NCBI RefSeq assembly: GCF_000764205.1
Contig: NZ_JQDZ01000013.1
Location: forward strand, 1-57,910
Reading direction: 5' to 3'
DNA length: 57,910 nt
Source of the DNA: Thalassotalea sp. ND16A
Lineage (GTDB): Bacteria > Pseudomonadota > Gammaproteobacteria > Enterobacterales > Alteromonadaceae
Position numbers and translations under genes: made by a program. This document shows positions 36,219 through 45,249 of the stretch, piece after piece. Below the pieces are notes generated by a model, which worked only from the letters and a program-made list of their open reading frames with translations, made no database searches and was not told the origin of the DNA. The first letter of the stretch is position 1; the number at the start of each line of letters is the position of its first letter.

Positions 36219-36428
36219 GTGGAGTATAAAATTATCATTGTCGCCTTATTAGCGATTATGATTTACAACTTGTTTCGAGCGATGGTGTTAATGAATAAAA
36301 ACGACCCAGAAAAACCACCCATGTCTAAATATATCGGTCGCCGGGTGATGTTATCCGGCTTAATTGTACTTATTCTGATCATTGGTCTGTTAACCGGGTA
36401 CATCAGCCCCAATCCAAGACCCTACTAG
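36219..36428 (+). CDS. DUF2909-family twin-transmembrane small protein
   Basis: A 69-residue protein with two membrane segments (about residues 3-20 and 47-62) joined by a charged loop (KNDPEKPPMSKYIGRR). Small proteins of this kind (DUF2909) accompany cytochrome oxidase genes in many gammaproteobacteria; their function is unknown. The start is GTG 36219, preceded at seven bases by GGGAG. An upstream ATG in frame would overlap SURF1 and add unconserved residues. It is on the plus strand, divergent from SURF1 and convergent with coxC, so it needs its own promoter within the SURF1 5' region. Confidence 0.75.
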   Translation: MEYKIIIVALLAIMIYNLFRAMVLMNKNDPEKPPMSKYIGRRVMLSGLIVLILIIGLLTGYISPNPRPY

Positions 36429-36436
36429 CAATTATC

Positions 36437-36460
36437 AGCAGGAAGATTAACCTTCCTGCT
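36437..36460 (+). terminator. Hairpin after the DUF2909 gene
   Basis: A 9-bp stem (AGCAGGAAG / CTTCCTGCT) with a 6-base loop lies 8 bases past the stop. It lacks a clear T run and leads straight into a heptamer repeat, so terminator function is uncertain. Confidence 0.45.
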
Positions 36461-36523
36461 TGCACCTTGCACCTTGCACCTTTTTCCTAGTTCCTTTAGG
36501 CTCCTGGCAACTAGCTTCTGGCA
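36461..36523. repeat. Heptamer array, unit TGCACCT and variants
   Basis: Three perfect copies of TGCACCT are followed in the same 7-base register by TTTTCCT, AGTTCCT, TTAGGCT, CCTGGCA, ACTAGCT and TCTGGCA. The first five units share the CCT ending, which is the complement of the AGG anchor of the arrays at 6736 and 13497. Confidence 0.75.
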
Positions 36524-36622
36524 GTCCGCGTTTACTCAAAGCACCGTTAAAATTCACACTGTAGTCCGAGAATACAACATACCGCCCGCAGCTCGTGACA
36601 CTATCTGCCAGAGGACAAACAT

Positions 36623-36657
36623 GCTGCCTGTACCCTGTACCCTGTATCTACTATCTA
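36623..36657. repeat. Heptamer array, unit GTACCCT
   Basis: The units GCTGCCT, GTACCCT, GTACCCT, GTATCTA and CTATCTA follow one another in register. The array abuts the coxC terminator. The sequence between this and the array at 36461 contains no gene that I can support. Confidence 0.7.
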
Positions 36658-36690
36658 AAAGACTGTGCACCAATTAATGCACAGTCTTTG
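36654..36690 (-). terminator. Terminator of coxB-coxA-ctaG-coxC
   Basis: The 12-bp stem AAAGACTGTGCA / TGCACAGTCTTT has an 8-base loop and is followed on the minus strand by a short T run. It lies about 10 bases past the coxC stop at 36699. It implies that the assembly genes SURF1 onwards are transcribed separately or by readthrough. Confidence 0.85.
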
Positions 36691-36698
36691 TAACCGCT

Positions 36699-37577
36699 TT
36701 ATAGTATGTAAACAAACACAAACAACATTACCCACACAACATCAACAAAGTGCCAGTACCAACTTGCGGCCTGAAAGGCGAAGTGATTATCAGGAGTAAA
36801 GTGTCCTTTATATACCCGGCAGAACATCACGATTAACATGATGGTTCCCAGCGTTACGTGCATGCCATGGAAGCCGGTTAATAAGAAGAAGGTGTTACCA
36901 TAGATACCACTGGCAAGCGTTAAGCCCATTGACGAGTAGGCATGGATGTATTCTTCCACTTGCAACACTAAAAAGGCTAAGCCCAATAATACCGTGATGC
37001 CTAACCAAATCTTTAATGTACCGCGTTTATTTTGCTCTAAGGCGACATGGGCAAAGTGGGCGGTAAACGATGACGTTAATAACAATATGGTGTTATACAG
37101 TGGCAAGCCACCCCAACCCATGGCTTCTGTGGTTGTGCCATCAGGCGTTTTGGTTAACGGCCAGGCCGCTAAAAACTCGGGCCATAATACTTGCATGGTT
37201 TCCAGGTTGTTACCGGCACCGCCTAACCAAGGTACCGAAAACACTCGGGCATAGAGTAATGCGCCGAAGAAAGCGGCAAAAAACATTACTTCTGAAAAAA
37301 TAAACCAGCTCATCCCCTGGCGGAATGAATTGTCCATTTGCGCGCTGTATTTACCCGCCATCGATTCATCAATCACATTGCTGAACCAACCAAATACCAT
37401 GTATATCACCATGGCGATACCGGCCAATAATACCCAGCCGCCAATGCCTTCACCGGTATCTAAATTAGCGACATAACTACCGGCGCCAATGGCAATTAAA
37501 AATAATGCGACTGCGCCGACAATTGGCCAGTGGCTTTGGTCTGGAACATAATAGCTTTCGTATTTTTCTGTTGTCAT
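36699..37577 (-). CDS. coxC: Cytochrome c oxidase subunit III
   Basis: A 292-residue protein with seven membrane segments. The N-terminal YYVPDQSHWPIVGA and the blocks GMSWFIFSEVMFFAAFFGALLY (short form GMSWFIFSEVMFF), HFAHVALEQ, GFHGMHVTLGTIML and ASWYWHFVDVVWVMLF are those of subunit III in aa3 oxidases. It stabilises subunit I and its proton uptake. It is the fourth structural gene, 34 bases downstream of ctaG, and is followed by a strong terminator. Confidence 0.96.
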   Translation of the reverse strand: MTTEKYESYYVPDQSHWPIVGAVALFLIAIGAGSYVANLDTGEGIGGWVLLAGIAMVIYMVFGWFSNVIDESMAGKYSAQMDNSFRQGMSWFIFSEVMFFAAFFGALLYARVFSVPWLGGAGNNLETMQVLWPEFLAAWPLTKTPDGTTTEAMGWGGLPLYNTILLLTSSFTAHFAHVALEQNKRGTLKIWLGITVLLGLAFLVLQVEEYIHAYSSMGLTLASGIYGNTFFLLTGFHGMHVTLGTIMLIVMFCRVYKGHFTPDNHFAFQAASWYWHFVDVVWVMLFVFVYIL

Positions 37578-37611
37578 TATTATTTCCCCTACGCTTAATT
37601 TAGAAACCGAG

Positions 37612-38166
37612 TCATGATTTTGCGCTATCGGTTATGTCATACAAGGTATATGACAAAGTTAGCTCATTAATCTCTTCAGGTAAGTCGATATCCACATAAA
37701 ATTGCAGTGGCATCCACACATCCTCTGTACTTTTTAATGGTTGCTGGTTAAAACAAAAACATTCTATTTTTTGAAAATAACTTGCCGCCAAGCCAGGAGA
37801 CACCGAAGGTACCGCTTGCGCCACACCATCTCTGCCGGATTCATTTTTTGCGTAAAATTTTACAAATTTCATTTCGCCCGGGTGTACCTCAATCGAATTC
37901 ATCTCTGGTGTAAATTGCCATGCTGCGCCTTGCGCGGTACGGCTGATAAATTGCACTTTGATGATTCTTGAAGTATCAATGCCATCGGCATTTACGGTGG
38001 CCGCAGTGGTTGCGGTTTTGCCATTTAACCCGGTAATGTCACAAAACACATCGTATAAAGGTACCAGCGCAAAACCAAAGGCGAACATCGCAAAAACGGT
38101 GACTACTAACTTAGTAACCCCTTTTTTCACTTGCTCATCCACAGGCTTTGCGTTGTCTTTATCCAC
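37612..38166 (-). CDS. ctaG: Cytochrome c oxidase assembly protein CtaG/Cox11
   Basis: A 184-residue protein with one N-terminal membrane anchor (about residues 19-40) and a periplasmic immunoglobulin-like copper domain. AFGFALVPLYDVFCDITGLNGKT follows the anchor; the copper site is in FQKIECFCFNQQPL (CFCF motif). It inserts CuB into subunit I. It lies between coxA and coxC, the standard order. The ATG is 16 bases from the coxA stop. Confidence 0.96.
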   Translation of the reverse strand: MDKDNAKPVDEQVKKGVTKLVVTVFAMFAFGFALVPLYDVFCDITGLNGKTATTAATVNADGIDTSRIIKVQFISRTAQGAAWQFTPEMNSIEVHPGEMKFVKFYAKNESGRDGVAQAVPSVSPGLAASYFQKIECFCFNQQPLKSTEDVWMPLQFYVDIDLPEEINELTLSYTLYDITDSAKS

Positions 38167-38181
38167 GGTGTTTCCCTATTG

Positions 38182-39774
38182 TTACTTGATTTCTGGTGGT
38201 GTTGAGAAGGTGTGATACGGCGCCGGCGATGGCACTTCCCACTCTAGGCCTTCAGCACCATCCCACGGTTTCGCTGGCGCTTTTTCGCCACCTTTAATGC
38301 ATTTGATCACCAACACTAAGAAAATCAATTGCGATAAACCAAAGGCGAAACCACCAATACTCACCCACTTGTTAAAGTCAGCAAATTGTAGCGCATAGTC
38401 AGGAATACGACGTGGCATACCGGCAAGCCCTAAGAAATGCATTGGGAAGAACAATAGGTTTACTGAAATAATTGAACACCAGAAATGCCATTTACCTAGT
38501 TTCTCACTGTACATATGGCCGGTCCATTTAGGCAACCAGTAGTAAGCTCCCGCATAAATTGAGAACAATGAACCGGTAACCAATACATAATGGAAATGGG
38601 CCACCACAAAGTAAGTGTCATGGTACTGGAAATCTACCGGTGTCATCGCCAGCATCAGGCCGGAGAAACCGCCAATGGTGAATAAAATCACAAAGGCGAC
38701 AGAGAACAGCATCGGTGTTTCAAACGTCATCGACCCTTGCCACATCGTTGCCACCCAGTTAAACACTTTCACCCCGGTAGGCACGGCAATGAGCATGGTG
38801 CAGTACATAAAGAACAACTCACCGGCTAATGGCATACCTGTGGTAAACATGTGATGTGCCCAGACGATAAACGATAAGAACGCAATCGATGACGTGGCAT
38901 AAACCATGGAACTGTAGCCAAACAATTGTTTACGGGCAAAAGCCGGAATGATGGTCGAGACAATACCAAACGCCGGTAAGATCATGATGTACACTTCCGG
39001 ATGACCGAAGAACCAGAAAATGTGCTGGAACATGACCGGGTCACCGCCACCTGCGGCATTAAAGAATGAGGTACCAAAGTAGGTATCGGTTAATACCATA
39101 GTCACCGTACCGGCAAGCACCGGCATTACCGCAATCAATAAGTATGCGGTGATGAAGAAGGTCCATACAAATAATGGCATCTTCATGTAGGTCATACCTG
39201 GCGCACGCAAGTTCATGATGGTGACCACGATATTAATGGCGCCCATAATCGAAGAGATACCCATAATGTGTACGGCGAATACGAAAAACGCGGTACTGCC
39301 ATTGGAGTAAGTGGTAGATAATGGCGCATAGAAGGTCCAGCCAAAGTTAGGACCACCGCTTTCCATAAACAGTGATGCCAATAAGATGCTAAAGGCAAAT
39401 GGCAAAATCCAGAATGACCAGTTATTTAACCGTGGCAGCGCCATGTCTGGCGCACCAATCATCATCGGCAACATCCAGTTCGCCAGGCCGGTAAAGGCTG
39501 GCATGATGGCACCAAAGACCATGATTAAACCGTGTACTGTAGTCATTTGGTTAAAAAAGTCGGGTTCTACAATTTGCAATCCCGGCTGAAATAGTTCCGC
39601 CCGAATGACCATCGCCATGGCGCCACCGGTAAGTAGCATAATGAACGAGAACCAAAGGTACAGAGTACCAATGTCTTTATGGTTAGTGGTATATAACCAG
39701 CGCTTGATGCCGGTCATTTTATGATCATGATGATCGTCGTCATGGTGATCGAGTGTGTCTGTTGCTGTTGTCAT
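38182..39774 (-). CDS. coxA: Cytochrome c oxidase subunit I (aa3 type)
   Basis: The catalytic heme-copper subunit, 530 residues with 12 segments. Visible motifs are TTNHKDIGTLYL near the start, FFGHPEVYIMILPAFG (CuB His and the cross-linked Tyr), WAHHMFTTG (two CuB His) and HDTYFVVAHFHYVL (heme a3 and a ligands). The N-terminus is His/Asp rich (DHHDDDHHDHK), which could hold metal. I choose ATG 39774 because the AAGGGGGA site is then about seven bases away; the ATG at 39780 touches it. The gene is 12 bases downstream of coxB. Confidence 0.97.
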   Translation of the reverse strand: MTTATDTLDHHDDDHHDHKMTGIKRWLYTTNHKDIGTLYLWFSFIMLLTGGAMAMVIRAELFQPGLQIVEPDFFNQMTTVHGLIMVFGAIMPAFTGLANWMLPMMIGAPDMALPRLNNWSFWILPFAFSILLASLFMESGGPNFGWTFYAPLSTTYSNGSTAFFVFAVHIMGISSIMGAINIVVTIMNLRAPGMTYMKMPLFVWTFFITAYLLIAVMPVLAGTVTMVLTDTYFGTSFFNAAGGGDPVMFQHIFWFFGHPEVYIMILPAFGIVSTIIPAFARKQLFGYSSMVYATSSIAFLSFIVWAHHMFTTGMPLAGELFFMYCTMLIAVPTGVKVFNWVATMWQGSMTFETPMLFSVAFVILFTIGGFSGLMLAMTPVDFQYHDTYFVVAHFHYVLVTGSLFSIYAGAYYWLPKWTGHMYSEKLGKWHFWCSIISVNLLFFPMHFLGLAGMPRRIPDYALQFADFNKWVSIGGFAFGLSQLIFLVLVIKCIKGGEKAPAKPWDGAEGLEWEVPSPAPYHTFSTPPEIK

Positions 39775-39786
39775 AATCATTCCCCC

Positions 39787-41337
39787 TTATTTGGCAACGT
39801 TGCTGGCTTGCACGGTATCGCCGGTGTTATTACCCCAGGCGTTGCGTTCATATGTAATTACTGCCGCCATCTCCTGTGGAGATAACTGTGCAGCAAAGCC
39901 CATCATTGCAGTACCTGGTTTGCCGTTGGCAACCATGTCAATGTGAACATTAACATCGCCTAAAGCGACAGGGCTGCCTTTTAGGGCCGGGAATGCTGGT
40001 GGCATACCAGCGCCGCTAGCTTGATGACAAGCAGCACATGCCGTGCCATAAACCTGTTCACCTTTTGCCATTAACTCATCCATCGATAAATCACCCATAT
40101 CAACTTCTGCAGCGGCTGCAGGAGTGGCATCGGTAGGGGCTGACTCACTAATTTCGACCGCTGGCTGAGCCGTTGCACCAGCCGCTCCTGCGGCAGTAGC
40201 ATTTACATCGGCAGCCTGAACGGCTTGACCGGTATTGTTACCCCAAGCATTACGCTCGTAAGTAATAACGGCGGCAAGTTCTTTCAGGGTTAATTGTTTG
40301 CCATAGCCTTGCATCCCCGTTCCTGAACGGCCGTGGAATACCACATTGATGTGCTCATCAAGTTGGTCGGCATTCGTCGCTAGCGGACTTCCTTTTAACG
40401 CTGGAAATGCCGGTGGCAAGCCCTGGCCCGTTGCCTGGTGACACGCGGCACAATGAGCGGTGTAGATATTTTCACCTAAGCTCATTAACTCATCCATCGA
40501 CATTGTAGCGGTTAATGATTGCGCCTCTGCTTCGGCGGCTTTGGTTTTGGCTATTTTCTGCTCATTAAGCCAAAGTTCATAATCGGCTTCACTGCGCACG
40601 TCAACCACAACCGGCATGTAGCCGTGGTCTTTACCACAAAGCTCCGCACATTGGCCGCGGTAAATGCCGGCCTCGTTGACTTTGGTCCAGGCTTCATTAA
40701 TAAAGCCCGGGTTGGCATCTTGTTTCACCGCAAATGCCGGTACCCACCAAGAATGGATCACATCATCAGAGGTAATTAAAAAACGCACTTTACGATTAAC
40801 CGGGATGACTAATGGCTTATCGACTTCGAGTAAATAGTTTGGATTTGACCATTTGTCTTCTTTGATGCCGTCACGGTTATCAAATTGTGAACTCGGCGTT
40901 GCCAGTACACTGTAAAACTCTATGCCCTGATCAAAATATTTGTAATGCCATTTCCACTGCGAGCCAGTTACCTGAATGGTGATATCGGAATTAGCGTTAT
41001 CTTCCATATTGATCAAGGTAGTGGTAGCAGGCCAGGCCATACCGATGAGAATTAAAATTGGAATAGCGGTCCAGAGTATTTCTACTTTGGTGCTTTCATG
41101 GAAGGTCGCAGCTTTTGCGCCTTTTGATTTGCGATGGAATATCATCGACCAGAACATGGCGCCAAATACTACGATGCCAATTACCGTACATATCCACATT
41201 ACCAGCATATGCAAATCGTAAACACTCTGGCTGACATCTGTCACCCCTTGTGTCATGTTCAATGGCATATCTTTTGCCCAAGCTGAACTGGAAAGCAAGC
41301 TTCCCAACACCAGCCAACCCAGGTTACGTCTTTTCAC
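39787..41337 (-). CDS. coxB: Cytochrome c oxidase subunit II with two fused cytochrome c domains
   Basis: A 516-residue exported protein. After a signal peptide (VLGSLLSSSAWA) come two membrane segments, then the cupredoxin domain with the CuA site CAELCGKDHGYM. Two cytochrome c domains follow in tandem, each with a CAACHQ heme site (about residues 296 and 434) and each closing with AAVITYERNAWGNNTG. They are joined by an Ala/Thr/Pro-rich linker. The GTG at 41337 has GAGGAG seven bases upstream and gives a normal signal peptide; longer in-frame versions would hide it. It is the first gene of the oxidase operon. Electrons would pass heme c to CuA to heme a. Confidence 0.95.
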   Translation of the reverse strand: MKRRNLGWLVLGSLLSSSAWAKDMPLNMTQGVTDVSQSVYDLHMLVMWICTVIGIVVFGAMFWSMIFHRKSKGAKAATFHESTKVEILWTAIPILILIGMAWPATTTLINMEDNANSDITIQVTGSQWKWHYKYFDQGIEFYSVLATPSSQFDNRDGIKEDKWSNPNYLLEVDKPLVIPVNRKVRFLITSDDVIHSWWVPAFAVKQDANPGFINEAWTKVNEAGIYRGQCAELCGKDHGYMPVVVDVRSEADYELWLNEQKIAKTKAAEAEAQSLTATMSMDELMSLGENIYTAHCAACHQATGQGLPPAFPALKGSPLATNADQLDEHINVVFHGRSGTGMQGYGKQLTLKELAAVITYERNAWGNNTGQAVQAADVNATAAGAAGATAQPAVEISESAPTDATPAAAAEVDMGDLSMDELMAKGEQVYGTACAACHQASGAGMPPAFPALKGSPVALGDVNVHIDMVANGKPGTAMMGFAAQLSPQEMAAVITYERNAWGNNTGDTVQASNVAK

Positions 41338-41484
41338 CCGACATCTCCTCTGCTTTATTAGCCTAGAAAATACAGAAACAGTGACAAGATACATCTGAAC
41401 CCTGTGGGAGTTCACTCGATGTCTCTAATTCCCGTACGTTATTATTTTTATTTTTCTGCCAACACTGTGCTAGTGATTGGCATC

Positions 41485-41646
41485 ATACCAATTTGATTAA
41501 GTATGTGATCTACTTTTTCATGAGGGAAAACGGATAAATACAATGCATAAAATTTAGTAAGTAGTTATTCTACTTATCAATTTTATAAAGCCGTAGTTAT
41601 TCGTTTTAACCATTAAAAATGAGCAGATATTTAATCAACTTGGTAT
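41485..41646. repeat. MITE-like element, copy B (162 bp, most complete)
   Basis: The terminal inverted repeats are ATACCAATTTGATTAA and TTAATCAACTTGGTAT (15 of 16 complementary). The interior has no coding capacity. Shared blocks with copies A (17799) and C (54794) are GTGATCTACTTTTT and ATGAGCAGATATT. It lies upstream of coxB. Target duplication is not evident. Confidence 0.88.
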
Positions 41647-41887
41647 CGTATGTACCTCAAATCTACATCGAAGGAAGTGGTAGATTTAGCGCATTTTTTA
41701 TTATTATTTTACCGTTATATTTTTTTATCAAAGCCAGTGGCTTTGTTTACTTCCTATCCTAGAATTACTTAATTTTTAAGCAAGGTCTAGTGCTTTGTTA
41801 TAAAAACGTTAATTTATTTTTGCGCTGTTGCGATAGAGTAAATGCTCTTAAATTGAATGGGTTACAGCGGGGGTAAGGTGTTAGGGG
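41647..41887. other. Gene-free spacer between coxB and lexA
   Basis: No credible reading frame is present. The only structure seen is a short perfect hairpin CAAAGCC-AGT-GGCTTTG at 41729-41745, flanked by T runs on both sides. The coxB promoter should lie between 41338 and this spacer, but I cannot point to it with confidence. Confidence 0.45.
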
Positions 41888-41924
41888 AATAAAAAAAGCC
41901 AGATTATTGTACATAATCTGGCTT
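41888..41924 (-). terminator. Terminator of lexA
   Basis: The 12-bp stem AAGCCAGATTAT / ATAATCTGGCTT has a 5-base loop and, on the minus strand, a seven-T tail. It lies about 65 bases past the lexA stop. Confidence 0.92.
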
Positions 41925-41987
41925 CTGGGCAGTTTGTTTTTTGTACAGCTTTATTGGCTTGCAACCTGGTTTGTTATTGAGGTAAGG

Positions 41988-42602
41988 TTACATCCAGTCG
42001 GCATTGCGGATCACCCCGACGGCGATACCTTCAATATTAAAATGCTGGCTGGCCAAATCCACCACAATGGGTGAAAAGTCTTCGTTTTCAGCATGCAGAT
42101 ATACCACATTGCCTTCACGCTTATAACGCTTCACCGTAACGTCTTCTTCCACTCTGGCGACAACAACCTGACCATTTTGAATATCGGTGGTTTGATGAAC
42201 GGCGAGTAAGTCACCATCTAAAATACCAATATCTTTCATACTCTCACCATTAACCCGTAATAAGTAATCGGCGGCAGGGTGGAACAGGCTGCCATCAATC
42301 TTATAATGATCCTCGACATGCTCTTGCGCCAGTATTGGCTCGCCGGCGGCCACACGACCAATTAAGGGCAGGCCTTCTTCTTCAATATGCGCCTCGGCTA
42401 AACGAATACCGCGTGAGGTGCCGGGCAGCATTTCAATAAAGCCCTTTTTCGCCAGCGCTTTCAAATGCTCTTCGGCAGCATTGGCGGATTTAAAGCCGAA
42501 AAAGCTGGCAATCTCGGCACGTGTTGGTGGCATACCGGTTTCGGCAATTTTTTCTTTTATTAAATCAAATATTTGTTGTTGTCTGTTGGTAAGCGGGCGC
42601 AT
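41988..42602 (-). CDS. lexA: LexA repressor
   Basis: The SOS repressor, 204 residues. The winged-helix part starts [19 protein letters not shown] with recognition helix [13 protein letters not shown]. The self-cleavage bond is Ala86-Gly87 in RVAAGEP, and the catalytic pair is Ser121 (GESMKD) and Lys158; E. coli has 84/85, 119 and 156. Two CTG-N10-CAG operators directly upstream show autoregulation. Unlike E. coli, dinF does not follow it, and plsB, the usual divergent neighbour, is about 9.4 kb away. Confidence 0.98.
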   Translation of the reverse strand: MRPLTNRQQQIFDLIKEKIAETGMPPTRAEIASFFGFKSANAAEEHLKALAKKGFIEMLPGTSRGIRLAEAHIEEEGLPLIGRVAAGEPILAQEHVEDHYKIDGSLFHPAADYLLRVNGESMKDIGILDGDLLAVHQTTDIQNGQVVVARVEEDVTVKRYKREGNVVYLHAENEDFSPIVVDLASQHFNIEGIAVGVIRNADWM

Positions 42603-42609
42603 AACATTC

Positions 42610-42625
42610 CTGTGTATCTGTACAG
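42610..42625 (-). promoter_or_regulatory. SOS box 1 (LexA operator) of lexA
   Basis: CTGTGTATCTGTACAG fits CTG-N10-CAG and lies 8 bases upstream of the lexA ATG, so bound repressor would block the start region. Confidence 0.82.
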
Positions 42626-42635
42626 TACCTATGTA

Positions 42636-42651
42636 CTGTTAGTATATACAG
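42636..42651 (-). promoter_or_regulatory. SOS box 2 (LexA operator) of lexA
   Basis: CTGTTAGTATATACAG fits CTG-N10-CAG with an AT-rich centre. It is 26 bases from box 1; two closely spaced boxes are the rule at lexA in enterics. Confidence 0.88.
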
Positions 42652-42687
42652 CTAAAGCGGAAACGCAACCGTAAATCCTTAAAATGA

Positions 42688-43393
42688 TTAATTTAAGGCT
42701 GCAAAATCTTTTTGATAATCCATGAGTCTTTTATCGTTAGATTTTTCAGCTAGCTCAACGGCCTTTTGATAATACATTTTGGTGGTACTTTTTTTGATTC
42801 AATTGTAGATAAATATCGCCAAGTTCATGTTGAATTCTGGCGTTGTCGGGGTTTGCATTGGCCATCTTTTGGTATATCTCAATCGCTTTTTCATAGTGTT
42901 TATATTGCAAATAATATTGTGCACTTGAGTTGGAGCCATGCAGTTTAATCTTGGCTACCATCTCGGATGATTGAAATTCTTTCATAAACAATTCAAATTG
43001 TTCAAAGTCATCAGCCCTCCGGCTTTTTGGAATAGGTCAAGACTATCAATTTGGAACATTTTATAGCCATAGAAGTAATCTTTTAATCCCTGGTACAAGG
43101 TGGCATGGGCAGTCGTGAGGTGTTGTTCATCCGCAATGACTCGATACTGCCAGCGCAGTGAACTTGGTGCTTTGCTGCTTAATAGTGCATTTAATTTTTC
43201 TGTGCCGGCAATAACCGAACCTTCGCCTTCGCTGATGGTAAAGTACAAGTGTGATTTCAGCTCTGTATTGAGCGTTCCTTGCTGGTACGATAGTTTTTAT
43301 CCACATAGCTGATAAGTTCTTTGTCGATGAACTGCAAAAACGCTGTTTTTTCAAAATGAGAAAATCGGTCTGGATATTTGTTGTTATGATGAA
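42688..43393 (-). pseudogene. Decayed esterase/TPR gene (paralogue of the upstream gene)
   Basis: Three pieces of one protein are found in different frames. The first (from 43393) has FSHFEKTAFLQFIDKELIS and KNYRTSKERS, the part just before the nucleophile of this esterase family. The serine region is then missing and the text resumes in another frame at NTELKSHLYFTISEGEG, followed by the TPR part (AIEIYQKMANANPDNARI). Another shift at a run of seven T (42789-42795) restores YYQKAVELAEKSN to a stop at 42688. The gene lacks its start, catalytic serine and frame, so it is dead. It directly follows the intact paralogue and may stem from a tandem duplication. Confidence 0.82.
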
Positions 43394-43395
43394 CG

Positions 43396-44979
43396 TTATT
43401 TACGTTTATGGTCATTGTGAATATTTGTGAGACGATTCAATTTCTGCTGCATTGCTGCGGCATTCACATTCTCTTTACGATTCGCAATAGCAATCGTTGT
43501 TTCCATCGCTTTGATCGCTTGCGGATAATTTTCCGTGGCTTCATAGGCGTCAGCCAAACTGTCAAAGGCGTTTATTGAGTCTGGATTTGCCTGGGTTATG
43601 CGCTTAAATACCGATAACGCCTGCTGGTTTCTTTGTTCGCCAAGCAAGCGATAGCCATATCGATTCAAGCTGGCTTCTTGTTGCGGTGATAGCGGTTTAC
43701 TGAAAATGTCAGTCAAAAGTTTTTTAACTTTTAACCGGTACTTGTTTGCTTGTTCAGTTTGTTGGTCTTGTTGATAAAGCGTCGCCAGGCGATCGAACGT
43801 GCTGACGGATGTCGGCATCGCCTTAGCCATTTGTTGTAACAGCGCAATGGCTGAGGCTTTATCATTTTGACGCAAGAAGTGACTGATGATACGGTTGGCA
43901 TTATATACCTTATAAGGCGATTGCCAGACTGGCCATAAGGCAAATGCCTGCTCAAATTTTTTGGCCTTAAGGTAATAAAAAATAGTGTCAAAAACCGCAG
44001 ACTGAAATTCTTTTTCAGATGTTTCGACCCGATATTTGGCCGCTCTTTGGTCAAAATAGTCCAGCAGCTGCTGGTGACCAACATTAGACGAGATGATCAG
44101 CTCTTTATCGGGTTGTCGATAGTCTTTAAAGTGTTTTCTCAAAGCACGGTTAAGACCTGGATAATAGACTGAGCCATGGGATTCTGATGGGAAGGTTTCA
44201 ATGCTAATATTTACCCCTTTAGTGTTTGAACTCGCTACCTTTTCACTAAATTCTATGGCTTCGTGCAACATTATTGCGCCGCCCATGATGATCTGTAAGT
44301 CGCGGTCTTGCACTGAAATGCCCTGGTAGTTGGCGATGGCTTTTTCTAATTCGCCACTCGCTAAAACCGGTTCTATCGCTACGTAGCTGTTAAAACTATT
44401 GCGGCTGGTGGCTAGCGAATTTATCACGAAAACGGCGGAATACGATTGGCCAATCAAAATGCTATTGTCCAGGGTTCGGTAGTTATCTGTAACGTAGGCG
44501 GATAATTCGTTGGTTAAGTAGTCGCTGAAAGGTTTAGGGTTGCTGATAACGTTACTGAACCATTGGTTGCTGTTAAAAGGCACACCAACAATGATACTTT
44601 CGGGAATATCACCATGTTTCATCAACCGCTCAATTTGTGTCACCGCATGAAAATAGAGGTTTTCCATATAGGTTAAGGTTTCATTGTTGGCGTCGAGTAA
44701 ATAGATCACCGGATAATTACGCTTGCTTTGCCCATAACTTTGGGGCAAACGCAGGTAAAACTCCCGCTGCTCGTCTAGGTTGGTGGAATGAAAAGCAATT
44801 TTTTCACCCAGATTCACTGTGATTTGCGGCACTTCACTACGGCGAATTTCATTGGCAAAGGCAAACTGACTTATCAACAGCAAGGGCAGTACGGTATAGT
44901 GGGTAATTAATCGGGTTAACTTTTTAACGGTGACTTTAGTCAGTGTTGCTAACGTTAGCGGGGCAAATAGTGTCTTCAC
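43396..44979 (-). CDS. Secreted alpha/beta esterase with C-terminal TPR repeats
   Basis: A 527-residue exported protein. After an extended signal region (to about residue 42) comes a putative-esterase domain of the enterochelin esterase/Esterase D type: FYLRLPQSYGQSKRNYPVIY, the nucleophile elbow GQSYSA with Ser179, and the probable catalytic His in SESHGSVYYP. The last 200 residues are TPR-like helices (about 440-515 clearest: ALSVFKRITQANPDSINAFD). The substrate is unknown. It is divergent from a ToxR/CadC-type regulator gene (270-base shared upstream region). Decayed relatives lie at 42688 and 57202. Confidence 0.83.
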   Translation of the reverse strand: MKTLFAPLTLATLTKVTVKKLTRLITHYTVLPLLLISQFAFANEIRRSEVPQITVNLGEKIAFHSTNLDEQREFYLRLPQSYGQSKRNYPVIYLLDANNETLTYMENLYFHAVTQIERLMKHGDIPESIIVGVPFNSNQWFSNVISNPKPFSDYLTNELSAYVTDNYRTLDNSILIGQSYSAVFVINSLATSRNSFNSYVAIEPVLASGELEKAIANYQGISVQDRDLQIIMGGAIMLHEAIEFSEKVASSNTKGVNISIETFPSESHGSVYYPGLNRALRKHFKDYRQPDKELIISSNVGHQQLLDYFDQRAAKYRVETSEKEFQSAVFDTIFYYLKAKKFEQAFALWPVWQSPYKVYNANRIISHFLRQNDKASAIALLQQMAKAMPTSVSTFDRLATLYQQDQQTEQANKYRLKVKKLLTDIFSKPLSPQQEASLNRYGYRLLGEQRNQQALSVFKRITQANPDSINAFDSLADAYEATENYPQAIKAMETTIAIANRKENVNAAAMQQKLNRLTNIHNDHKRK

Positions 44980-45249
44980 AGTATCCTCTTCATTGGTGTG
45001 GTTGGCTGTTACTCAATTGTCATCAATATGGTTGCTTGCATACTGTTGACTAAGCTTTGGCTGTATTGTGCGCAACCGGGATAAAAAAACGCTACAGATT
45101 AACTGATAAAAAACTGATGGTTTGCTGATGATTTTGCAAATGTGCTTAATAACAACGGTTTGCGAGAATAAGTCGCTGAAAGCATCAATTTTTGTCGGTA
45201 TACTGTTTTGACTTTTGTTTACTTTAAAATGAGGCGATAAAGAAAATTA

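Noticed and set aside
36474-36677. A 67-codon frame in the spacer downstream of coxC
   Set aside because: It is made of the heptamer arrays and part of the terminator; no ribosome site or recognisable motif.
41647-41887. A small RNA gene in the coxB-lexA spacer
   Set aside because: Only one short hairpin is present and no promoter-terminator pair could be recognised.
42789-42795. T7 run as a programmed frameshift or phase-variation switch
   Set aside because: The same gene also lacks its start and the catalytic serine region, so restoring the frame here would not restore function.
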